Below the pieces are notes generated by a model. That model saw only the letters and a list, made by a program, of their open reading frames with translations. It was not told where the DNA came from and did no database searches. The position numbers and the translations under genes were made by a program. DNA of 51,158 bases, from assembly GCA_002491115.1 (NCBI GenBank), contig DKVI01000117.1, forward strand, positions 19,203-70,360. Reading direction: 5' to 3'. Of the stretch, positions 32,806 to 40,580 are shown piece after piece. Source of the DNA: Lachnospiraceae bacterium UBA7182. Lineage in GTDB: Bacteria > Bacillota > Clostridia > Lachnospirales > Lachnospiraceae. Position 1 is the first letter of the stretch; each line of letters opens with the position of its first letter.

Positions 32806-34533
32806 ATGAATTCATTAGTACTTTTGATCGTCAGCATCGCTGTACTGGTCTGTGGTTACATCTTCTACGGCGGCTGGCTGTGCAGACAGTGGGGCGTAGG
32901 CGAACAGAAAGGCGAGACGCCGGCACACAGCATGGAAGACGGCGTGGACTATGTTCCGGCCAAAGCGCCTGTCCTTATGGGACATCATTTCTCATCAATT
33001 GCCGGAGCGGGACCGATTACCGGACCCATCGGCGCGGCTATGTTCGGATGGCTGCCTGTGACGCTCTGGATACTGATCGGCGGTATTTTCTTCGGCGGCG
33101 TCCATGACTTCGGCGCACTGTTCGCATCCATCCGCCACAAAGGCCAGTCCATTGGCGAAGTGATCTCTGCCAATATGAGCCGCCGTGCCAAAAGGCTGTT
33201 TATTATCTTTTCCTATCTGACACTGATCCTGGTAGTTGCGGCTTTCGCATCGATTGTGGCGTCTACGTTCGGCGCGGTTTATGATGAGTCCGGCGCCCTG
33301 GATATGGCCAAATCTGCCACACCGGCATCGGTTGCCATGATTTCCGTGCTGTTTATCCTGATCGCCATTGTGTTTGGCTTCCTGGTATACCGCAGAAACG
33401 CATCCATGGGTGTTGCGTCCGTAATCGGCGTGCTGGCGATCGTCCTGATTATGGCAGTCGGTATGAACTGGCATCCGATCTACTTATCTTCCAATACCTG
33501 GATGTGGATTGTGGGTATTTATATCGCTGTCGCTTCCGTAACCCCGGTATGGATTCTGTTGCAGCCAAGGGATTACTTAAGCTCTTTCCTGCTGTATGCG
33601 ATGCTGGCGGTGGCGATTTTCGGCGTAATCTTTGCGCATCCCACCTTTGACGCTACCTTCCCGGCTTTTTCCGGATTCGCGGTAGACAACGGCAATGGAA
33701 TCCAGTATCTGTTCCCGGTACTTTTTACGACGGTTGCCTGCGGAGCGATCTCCGGTTTCCATTCACTGGTATCTTCCGGTACGACTTCCAAGCAGCTTGA
33801 CAAAGAGACGGACGCCAGGCCGATCGCCTACGGCGGTATGCTGCTGGAATGTGTGCTTGCTGTGCTGACGCTCTGCGCGGTAGGATATGCTTACAAATGG
33901 AACGCGGCGAATCCGGATAACGCACTGGCAGGCGCCACCGCGATCTTCGGAGGCGGTATCGCCCATATGATCGACGATGTAATTCCGGGAAGTTACAATA
34001 TATTAAATTCTCTTCTGGTACTTACCTATTCTGCCTTCTGTCTGACTTCTCTGGATACGGCTACCCGGCTGGCACGCTTTATGTTCCAGGAATTCTGGCT
34101 GGAGCCGGGGCAGACGGTAAAAGATGTGGATGACGGATTTAAGAAACTGATGGTGAATCCGTATTTTGCTACTGCACTGACGGTGGTTCTGGGCATTCTG
34201 CTTGGTATGACCGGATACGGCAAGATCTGGGGACTGTTCGGAGCAGCGAACCAGCTTCTGGCAGGCATCGGCCTCCTGGCTGTGGCTACCTGGCTTGGCA
34301 ATATCGGAAGAAATAATAAAATGTTCCTTGCACCCATGGCATTTATGATCGTTGTGACGATCTGCTCTCTGGCGCTGACCGTAAAGAACCAGATCGGCCT
34401 GATCAGCGCGGGCGGAGCCGACTGGGGTCCCTATGCGCAGGTGATCCTGGGACTGCTTCTGATCGTGCTGGCGGTTGTACTGGTAATTGAGGGCATCCAG
34501 ACGCTGGCAGGGAAAAATACAAAAACCGCATAA
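32806..34533 (+). CDS. cstA: CstA-family peptide/pyruvate transporter
   Basis: 575 residues with many membrane helices. CstA signatures include HHFSSIAGAGPITGPIGAA, GGVHDFGALFASIRHKGQSIG, SGFHSLVSSGTTSKQL and LTSLDTATRLARF. In E. coli this family (CstA, BtsT) imports peptides or pyruvate during carbon limitation; the substrate here is undetermined. The upstream gene shares its promoter, and a strong hairpin follows the stop. The length is shorter than E. coli CstA and closer to the compact Bacillota members. Confidence 0.5.
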   Translation: MNSLVLLIVSIAVLVCGYIFYGGWLCRQWGVGEQKGETPAHSMEDGVDYVPAKAPVLMGHHFSSIAGAGPITGPIGAAMFGWLPVTLWILIGGIFFGGVHDFGALFASIRHKGQSIGEVISANMSRRAKRLFIIFSYLTLILVVAAFASIVASTFGAVYDESGALDMAKSATPASVAMISVLFILIAIVFGFLVYRRNASMGVASVIGVLAIVLIMAVGMNWHPIYLSSNTWMWIVGIYIAVASVTPVWILLQPRDYLSSFLLYAMLAVAIFGVIFAHPTFDATFPAFSGFAVDNGNGIQYLFPVLFTTVACGAISGFHSLVSSGTTSKQLDKETDARPIAYGGMLLECVLAVLTLCAVGYAYKWNAANPDNALAGATAIFGGGIAHMIDDVIPGSYNILNSLLVLTYSAFCLTSLDTATRLARFMFQEFWLEPGQTVKDVDDGFKKLMVNPYFATALTVVLGILLGMTGYGKIWGLFGAANQLLAGIGLLAVATWLGNIGRNNKMFLAPMAFMIVVTICSLALTVKNQIGLISAGGADWGPYAQVILGLLLIVLAVVLVIEGIQTLAGKNTKTA

Positions 34534-34552
34534 AGATTTACCATAAAGGCGG

Positions 34553-34589
34553 AAGAGGAACCGGTGTTAAGGCGGCGGTTCCTCTTTTG
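34553..34589 (+). terminator. Terminator after cstA
   Basis: An 11-base perfect stem (34553-34563 with 34576-34586) with a 12-base loop, followed by TTGTGT. It sits between the cstA stop and the ftsK promoter. Confidence 0.5.
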
Positions 34590-34610
34590 TGTACTTTGCT
34601 GACGAAAGCT

Positions 34611-34639
34611 TTGACGGATTCGGATTTTGATGTTACACT
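34611..34639 (+). promoter_or_regulatory. Promoter for ftsK
   Basis: TTGACG (34611-34616), 17-base spacer, TACACT (34634-34639) with TG in the extended -10 position; about 47 bases before the ftsK start codon. Confidence 0.5.
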
Positions 34640-34685
34640 AGTGCCTGTATGAAAAATATATGGTACGGAAGGACAGAGACGGTTT

Positions 34686-37145
34686 ATGAGTGGAACCAGA
34701 CAGTCGGGAAGCAGGAAAGGAATCGCTTCCGCTAAAAAAAATACATCCAGAAAAAACGGCGACAGAGCGCCGGCCGCGGAAACAGGAAACGGGCTTGGGG
34801 ATGAAGTGCGTCTTGTGGTGCTTTTGATTGTCGCGGCATTTCTTCTGATCAGCAATTTCGGGATCGGAGGAGCGGTAGGGAGACTGGCGAGCCGGTTTAT
34901 GTTCGGCTGCCTGGGCATTTTTGCTTATATTTTTCCGGCAGCGCTGCTTATTGCGATCCTGTTTTTACTGGTGAACAGGGACAATCCGGCTGCTGTGATG
35001 AAAGTGGCGGGCGTGTCTGTGGGATGCGTCGCTCTGACTGCACTGTTACATATGTTTACGGTATCGGAAGGAGCGGCGGAAGGGTTTCTGGAAATCTTTC
35101 TTTACTGCGCGGAGAACAGGACAGGCGGAGGCCTGGCGGGAGGTCTGCTTTCAGGTCTTCTGATGCGTTGCTTCGGATTGATTGGCGCTTATCTTGTGCT
35201 GATCGGCGTTTTGATTATCTGCGCTGTGGTGGTCACGGAGAAATCCTTTGTAAAAGGCGTGTCCAAAGGCAGTAAAAAAGTATACGAATCAGCCAGAGAA
35301 GATATCCGGAGAAGAAAAAGAACGGCGGAAGAGAAAACAGAACATAAAGAACAGCGTGTCCGGCGCAGAGCTTCAGGTGTGACCATGGATGTGACAATCC
35401 CCAGGCAAAAGGATGCCGGTCTGATTGAATTGACGACAGGACAGGAATCCGGCCCGGCGCCGCTGACTCTTTTTCCGGAAGATCTTTTTGAGGAAGAGTC
35501 CGAACCTGAGGCGGTTTCGGAACCGCTGCCTGCAGGGCAGCCGGAGGATGACATATCTTTTAATGAAGAGGACCTTTTGAAAAACGCACTCAGCAAACGG
35601 GAACTGGAAGAAGAAAAAGCGGCCGCGCGCAGAAAAGAAATGCCAGAGGTGCCTCTGAAACAGTATCGTTTCCCTTCTGTAAAGCTTTTAAAAGCGCCCG
35701 GGGGAGGAAACGGAAAAAAAGGGTCCTCCGCCTTCCTGCAGGAAACCGCACGGCATTTACAGCAGGTTATGGAAGACTTTGGCGTTAATGCCACCGTGGT
35801 TAATGCAAGCCAGGGCCCGGCGGTGACCCGGTTCGAGGTTCAGCCGGCCCATGGTGTGAAAGTAAATAAGATCGTTGCCCTTGCGGACGACATTAAATTA
35901 AATCTGGCGGTGCCGGATATCCGTATGGAAGCTCCGATTCCGGGAAAAGCGGCGGTGGGGATCGAAGTGCCCAACAAGGAAAACTCGGTCGTTATGCTCC
36001 GGGAACTGTTTGAATCGAAGGAATTTAAAGAGCATCCGTCGAAGATCGCTTTTGCGGTGGGCAAGGATATCGGCGGGAATATTATGGTTACGGACATCGC
36101 AAAAATGCCTCATCTTCTCATCGCCGGCGCTACCGGTTCCGGTAAGTCCGTATGTATCAATACGCTGATCATGAGTATCCTGTATAAGGCGCGCCCGGAT
36201 GAAGTCAAGCTGATCATGATCGATCCGAAGGTGGTGGAGTTAAGCGTCTATAACGGGATTCCCCATCTTCTGATCCCGGTGGTGACAGACCCGAAGAAGG
36301 CTGCCGGGGCGCTGAACTGGGCGGTGGCGGAGATGATGGACCGGTACAATAAATTTGCCGAAACCAATGTCCGCAATGTGGAAGGATATAACAGCAAGAT
36401 AGACGCTTCCGGTCCGGGAACGGAGGAAAGCAGGCAGAAAATGCCCCAGATTGTGATTATCGTAGACGAGCTTGCAGATCTTATGATGGTAGCTTCCGGA
36501 GAAGTGGAAGACGCCATCTGCCGCCTGGCACAGCTTGCCCGGGCGGCGGGGATTCATCTGATCATCGCTACCCAGAGGCCTTCTGTCAATGTCATCACCG
36601 GGCTGATCAAAGCAAATATGCCGTCCCGGATTGCGTTTGCGGTGTCTTCCGGCGTAGATTCCAGGACGATCCTGGATATGGTAGGCGCCGAGAAGCTTTT
36701 GGGAAAAGGCGATATGCTGTTTTCGCCTTACGGAGTTCCCAAACCCATGCGGGTACAGGGCGCTTTTGTGTCTGATTCGGAGGTCAGCGCGGTGGTTGAA
36801 TTTCTAAGCAGCCAGAACAACGAGTCTTCAGAAACGCAGGAGCAGATGGCCGAGCGGATGAAACAGGTGCAGGCGGCAGTGGAAAGCGCCTCCATTCCTG
36901 ACACATCCGGCGGCGGGAATGATCAGGATGTACTTTTTGCCGATGCAGGAAGGTTTATCATCGAGAAAGACAAGGCGTCGATCGGTATGCTCCAGAGATG
37001 GTTCAAGGTAGGATTTAACCGTGCGGCCAGAATTATGGATCAACTGGCGGAGGCAGGCGTTGTGGGGGAAGAAGAAGGGACGAAGCCAAGGAAGGTTCTT
37101 ATGTCCATGGAAGAGTTTGAAACGTTGTTGGAGAAACGCGGATGA
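34686..37145 (+). CDS. ftsK: FtsK/SpoIIIE DNA translocase
   Basis: 819 residues. A basic Ser/Lys-rich N-terminus is followed by four to five membrane helices (about 40-200), an acidic linker, the alpha/beta motor domain with Walker A GATGSGKSV (about 480) and Walker B IIVDELADLM, and a C-terminal winged-helix gamma domain (about 755-819, SIGMLQRWFKVGFNRAARIMDQL) that reads polar DNA sequences. It moves chromosome DNA through the septum during division or sporulation. The stop overlaps the next start as ATGA. Confidence 0.5.
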   Translation: MSGTRQSGSRKGIASAKKNTSRKNGDRAPAAETGNGLGDEVRLVVLLIVAAFLLISNFGIGGAVGRLASRFMFGCLGIFAYIFPAALLIAILFLLVNRDNPAAVMKVAGVSVGCVALTALLHMFTVSEGAAEGFLEIFLYCAENRTGGGLAGGLLSGLLMRCFGLIGAYLVLIGVLIICAVVVTEKSFVKGVSKGSKKVYESAREDIRRRKRTAEEKTEHKEQRVRRRASGVTMDVTIPRQKDAGLIELTTGQESGPAPLTLFPEDLFEEESEPEAVSEPLPAGQPEDDISFNEEDLLKNALSKRELEEEKAAARRKEMPEVPLKQYRFPSVKLLKAPGGGNGKKGSSAFLQETARHLQQVMEDFGVNATVVNASQGPAVTRFEVQPAHGVKVNKIVALADDIKLNLAVPDIRMEAPIPGKAAVGIEVPNKENSVVMLRELFESKEFKEHPSKIAFAVGKDIGGNIMVTDIAKMPHLLIAGATGSGKSVCINTLIMSILYKARPDEVKLIMIDPKVVELSVYNGIPHLLIPVVTDPKKAAGALNWAVAEMMDRYNKFAETNVRNVEGYNSKIDASGPGTEESRQKMPQIVIIVDELADLMMVASGEVEDAICRLAQLARAAGIHLIIATQRPSVNVITGLIKANMPSRIAFAVSSGVDSRTILDMVGAEKLLGKGDMLFSPYGVPKPMRVQGAFVSDSEVSAVVEFLSSQNNESSETQEQMAERMKQVQAAVESASIPDTSGGGNDQDVLFADAGRFIIEKDKASIGMLQRWFKVGFNRAARIMDQLAEAGVVGEEEGTKPRKVLMSMEEFETLLEKRG

Positions 37146-38026
37146 AAGGAAGAACTTTTGATATGAAATGCCAGAAATGCGGGATCGATATTCCTGACGG
37201 AAAGGTCTACTGTGTAAAATGCGGAACCGCCGTCCAGATGGTCCCGGATTATAATCCGGAAGAAGACTTTATCGTAGGAAAAGAGGAATCAGAGTCCGGG
37301 AAATCGGATTCACCGGTTTTAAGAAGCGGACGTTTGCTGAAATATGGACTTGCCTGTATTTGCCTGATTTTTTTAGGAAGGCTGGCCTTTGAGGCTGCTT
37401 ACGGTTATGCGAAGCCGGAGGAGACCGTAGCGGAACCGGAGGAAGAAGAGGAAATCCTGCCGCCTCCCGGGAAGCCGCAGTTCAGTATTCAGCCGGGCAG
37501 ATATGATTATACGCCCCTTTTGTCCATTTCTCATGAAGGAAATGAGGAAGGTTCTATCTACTATACGACCAACGGCTCTACACCGGATACGCAGAGTAAC
37601 CTTTATGAAGGACCTTTTGAGATCGGGGAAGGCAGGATGGTACTTCGGGCTGTCTTCATACGTTCTGACGGAACGCAGAGCGAAGAAGCGGACGGAACTT
37701 ATGAAGTCGTATTTGATTATCCTGACGAACCGGTCTTTGATATACCCGGCGGATCGTATCCTGACAGCTTCTATGTCACATTGACAACTGAACCAGGCTG
37801 TAAGATCTATTATACGACCAACGGAGAGGAGCCGAATGTGTCTTCCAGCGTGTACAGCGGACGGATCTATATTCCGTCCGGCCTTACAGTGCTTCAGGCT
37901 GTGGCTGTGGATGAGGACGGGGGGATGAGCGGAATCATGGAAGCAATCTACACTGTGTCGGAAAAATATGCCAGCGAAAATCAGGAATTAGACAACATGG
38001 AAGAAAAAACAGATGAAATTCCATAA
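37142..38026 (+). CDS. Zinc-ribbon membrane protein with two chitobiase-C-like domains
   Basis: 294 residues. An N-terminal zinc ribbon has Cys10, Cys13, Cys24 and Cys27. A single membrane helix (about 65-85) follows, then an acidic Pro stretch, then two tandem domains of the chitobiase/beta-hexosaminidase C-terminal type, each marked by IYYTTNG and a following aromatic/Gly pattern (about 120-195 and 200-275). The ribbon would be cytoplasmic and the repeats outside. The start overlaps the ftsK stop, so it is probably co-expressed with the translocase. Carbohydrate or cell-wall binding is possible but not shown. The ATG at 37163 is an alternative start. Confidence 0.5.
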   Translation: MKGRTFDMKCQKCGIDIPDGKVYCVKCGTAVQMVPDYNPEEDFIVGKEESESGKSDSPVLRSGRLLKYGLACICLIFLGRLAFEAAYGYAKPEETVAEPEEEEEILPPPGKPQFSIQPGRYDYTPLLSISHEGNEEGSIYYTTNGSTPDTQSNLYEGPFEIGEGRMVLRAVFIRSDGTQSEEADGTYEVVFDYPDEPVFDIPGGSYPDSFYVTLTTEPGCKIYYTTNGEEPNVSSSVYSGRIYIPSGLTVLQAVAVDEDGGMSGIMEAIYTVSEKYASENQELDNMEEKTDEIP

Positions 38027-38033
38027 ATTTTTG

Positions 38034-38062
38034 TTGAAAAACACATAGGAATAGATTATTAT
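38034..38062 (+). promoter_or_regulatory. Promoter for nfnAB
   Basis: TTGAAA (38034-38039), 17 bases, TATTAT (38057-38062), about 54 bases upstream of the nfnA start. The intervening leader is A/T rich and shows no obvious hairpin. Confidence 0.5.
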
Positions 38063-38115
38063 AAGAATAATGAGTTGTGGTCGATCACAGACTGCAAAAT
38101 ATAGGAGGAAGCCAT

Positions 38116-39000
38116 ATGTTTAAGATTTTAGAGGCAGAGCAGCTCTCTGCAGCCGTCTATAAACAGGTAATTTATGCCCCGAGAGTGGCAAAGTCCTGCG
38201 AGCCGGGACAGTTTATTATTGTAAGAGTGGATGAGGCCGGAGAACGTATTCCGCTTACTATCTGCGATTATGACAGAGAAGCAGGCACGATTACGCTTGC
38301 GTTCCAGCCCATCGGCGTATCCACCCATAAGCTGGTGGCACTGAAGGCAGGGGATGAAATTGCGGATTTTGTCGGGCCGTTGGGACGTCCGTCAGAACTG
38401 GTTACAGACGATCTGGAAGAAGTGAAAAAGAAAAAGATCGTATTCATCGCAGGCGGCGTCGGCACGGCTCCTGTATATCCGCAGGCCAAATGGCTGCACG
38501 ACCACGGGATCGAATGTGACATCATCGTTGGCGCAAGGACAAAAGATCTTCTGATCCTGGAAGAAGAGATGAGCAAGGTAGGTAATCTGTATCTGTGTAC
38601 GGATGACGGCAGTTATGGATTCCACGGCGTCGGCACGGCGATGCTGGAAAAGCTTGTAAGCGAAGGCCATCAGTATGACCTGTGCGTTGCCATCGGACCG
38701 ATGATTATGATGAAATTCGCCTGTCTGACGACAAAGAAATTAGGAATCCCCACGATTGTCAGCATGAATCCGATCATGGTAGACGGGACGGGTATGTGCG
38801 GTGCCTGCCGTGTACTTGTGGGAGGCGAAGTAAAATTTGCCTGTGTGGACGGACCGGAGTTTGACGGACACAAAATAGACTTTGAACAGGCCATGAAGCG
38901 TTCGGCTATGTATAAGACAGAAGAGGGAAGGCGTCTTCTGAAATATCAGGAAGGACAGACGCACCATGGCGGCTGCGGAAATTGCGGAGGTGACAAATAA
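38116..39000 (+). CDS. nfnA: NfnA-like ferredoxin-NADP oxidoreductase, FAD/NAD subunit
   Basis: 294 residues from the ATG at 38116, behind AGGAGGA. A ferredoxin-reductase FAD domain (about 1-95, GERIPLTICDYDREAG) precedes an NAD-binding domain with FIAGGVGTAPVYPQAKWL. The C-terminal Cys cluster (GMCGACRV, then FACVDGPEF) is that of the [2Fe-2S] subunit of dihydroorotate dehydrogenase B-type proteins, and a tail with HHGGCGNCGG follows. With the next gene it forms the NADH-dependent reduced-ferredoxin:NADP oxidoreductase, an electron-bifurcating enzyme of anaerobes. The genes overlap at TAATG. Confidence 0.5.
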   Translation: MFKILEAEQLSAAVYKQVIYAPRVAKSCEPGQFIIVRVDEAGERIPLTICDYDREAGTITLAFQPIGVSTHKLVALKAGDEIADFVGPLGRPSELVTDDLEEVKKKKIVFIAGGVGTAPVYPQAKWLHDHGIECDIIVGARTKDLLILEEEMSKVGNLYLCTDDGSYGFHGVGTAMLEKLVSEGHQYDLCVAIGPMIMMKFACLTTKKLGIPTIVSMNPIMVDGTGMCGACRVLVGGEVKFACVDGPEFDGHKIDFEQAMKRSAMYKTEEGRRLLKYQEGQTHHGGCGNCGGDK

Positions 39001-40394
39001 TGGCAGAAGTATTAAAAAGAGTACCGGTCAGGGAGCAGGATCCGAAAGTCCGCGCGACCAATTTTGAAGAAGTATGCTATGGCTATAATAAAGAAGAAGC
39101 GGTAGAAGAAGCGCAGCGCTGCCTCACCTGTAAGAAAGACAAGGCAAAATGTATGCAGGGATGTCCGGTATCCATTGATATTCCGGGATTTATCGCGGCG
39201 GTAAAAGAAGAAAAGTTTGAAGAAGCGTTTAAGATTATCAGTGCTTCCTCCTCCCTCCCGGCTGTCTGCGGCCGTGTATGTCCTCAGGAAAGCCAGTGTG
39301 AAGGAAAGTGTATCAGAGGCCTTAAGAGCGATCCGATCTCCATCGGTAAGCTGGAGCGTTTTGTGGCTGACTGGGCCAGGGAGAACGGCATCAAACCGGA
39401 GGCTCCGGCCAAGAAGAACGGTAAGAAAGTAGCGGTGATCGGTTCCGGTCCTTCCGGCCTTACCTGTGCGGGGGATCTGGCGAAGTTAGGATATGACGTG
39501 ACGATTTTTGAAGCATTACATAAAGCCGGCGGTGTGCTGGTTTATGGTATTCCGGAGTTCCGTCTTCCCAAAGACCGCGTGGTCGGACCGGAAGTGGAGA
39601 ATGTAAAGTCTCTCGGTGTAAAGATCGAGACAGACGTCATCATCGGACGTACGGTGAAACTGGACGATCTGATCGAAGAAGAAGGCTTTGATGCCGTATT
39701 TATCGGTTCCGGCGCAGGACTTCCCAAATTCATGGGTATTCCGGGCGAAACTGCCTGCGGCGTTCTTTCCGCCAATGAGTATCTGACCAGAAATAACCTG
39801 ATGAAAGCTTTTAATGAAGATTATGATACGCCGATTATCCACGGTAAGAAAGTGGTCGTTGTAGGCGGCGGTAATGTGGCTATGGATGCTGCCCGCACCG
39901 CGCTTCGTCTGGGAGCCGAGACCCATATCGTATACAGAAGAAGCGAGGAAGAGCTTCCGGCCCGTGTGGAGGAAGTGCATCACGCGAAAGAAGAAGGCAT
40001 CATCTTTGATCTTCTGACCAATCCGGTTGAGATCCTGGTCAATGAAAACGACTGGGTGACCGGCATCAAATGTATCAGGATGGAACTTGGAGAGCCCGAT
40101 GCTTCCGGAAGACGCCGCCCTGTGGAAGTTCCGGGATCCGAATTTACAATCGAGTGCGATACGGTCATCATGTCCCTGGGAACCTCGCCCAACCCGCTGA
40201 TTTCTTCCACCACGAAAGGCCTTGAGATCAACAGAAGGCAGTGTATTGTTGCCACGGAGGATACCGGCGCAACCTCCAAAGAAGGCGTGTACGCCGGCGG
40301 CGATGCTGTAACCGGCGCGGCTACGGTTATTCTGGCTATGGGAGCAGGAAAAGCTGCCGCGAAAGGAATTCATGAGTATTTAAGCGGTAAGTAA
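39000..40394 (+). CDS. nfnB: NfnB-like (GltA-type) oxidoreductase subunit
   Basis: 464 residues, homologous to the small subunit of glutamate synthase. The N-terminal cysteines of two [4Fe-4S] clusters are intact: Cys41, Cys44, Cys51, Cys55, and the later group in CGRVCPQESQCEGKC. Two dinucleotide motifs follow, IGSGPSGLTCAGDLAKLGY and VVGGGNVAMDAARTALRLG. Overlap with nfnA argues for the NADPH/ferredoxin complex rather than for glutamate synthase, whose large subunit is absent. A strong terminator follows the stop. Confidence 0.5.
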   Translation: MAEVLKRVPVREQDPKVRATNFEEVCYGYNKEEAVEEAQRCLTCKKDKAKCMQGCPVSIDIPGFIAAVKEEKFEEAFKIISASSSLPAVCGRVCPQESQCEGKCIRGLKSDPISIGKLERFVADWARENGIKPEAPAKKNGKKVAVIGSGPSGLTCAGDLAKLGYDVTIFEALHKAGGVLVYGIPEFRLPKDRVVGPEVENVKSLGVKIETDVIIGRTVKLDDLIEEEGFDAVFIGSGAGLPKFMGIPGETACGVLSANEYLTRNNLMKAFNEDYDTPIIHGKKVVVVGGGNVAMDAARTALRLGAETHIVYRRSEEELPARVEEVHHAKEEGIIFDLLTNPVEILVNENDWVTGIKCIRMELGEPDASGRRRPVEVPGSEFTIECDTVIMSLGTSPNPLISSTTKGLEINRRQCIVATEDTGATSKEGVYAGGDAVTGAATVILAMGAGKAAAKGIHEYLSGK

Positions 40395-40415
40395 TCCTGA
40401 AACGTGTGAGCAGAC

Positions 40416-40459
40416 AAAGGCACTGCTGTAAGATTTCATATAGCAGTGCCTTTGTTTTT
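40416..40459 (+). terminator. Strong terminator after nfnAB
   Basis: A 15-base stem with one G-U pair (about 40416-40430 with 40439-40453), an 8-base loop, and GTTTTT after it. The clearest rho-independent terminator in the window. Confidence 0.5.
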
Positions 40460-40489
40460 ATGTATTGTTCTTATTGTTATAAACAAGGG

Positions 40490-40518
40490 TTGCCATGCCG
40501 CCAAAATTTTATTATAAT
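40490..40518 (+). promoter_or_regulatory. Promoter for the hybrid histidine kinase gene
   Basis: TTGCCA (40490-40495), 17-base spacer, perfect TATAAT (40513-40518), about 62 bases before the TTG start at 40581. Confidence 0.5.
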
Positions 40519-40580
40519 TGTAACATGAGTGGCAGATTGCCGGATTAGTATCCGCATGTCCAGGGAAGGAGTTAAGAGAT

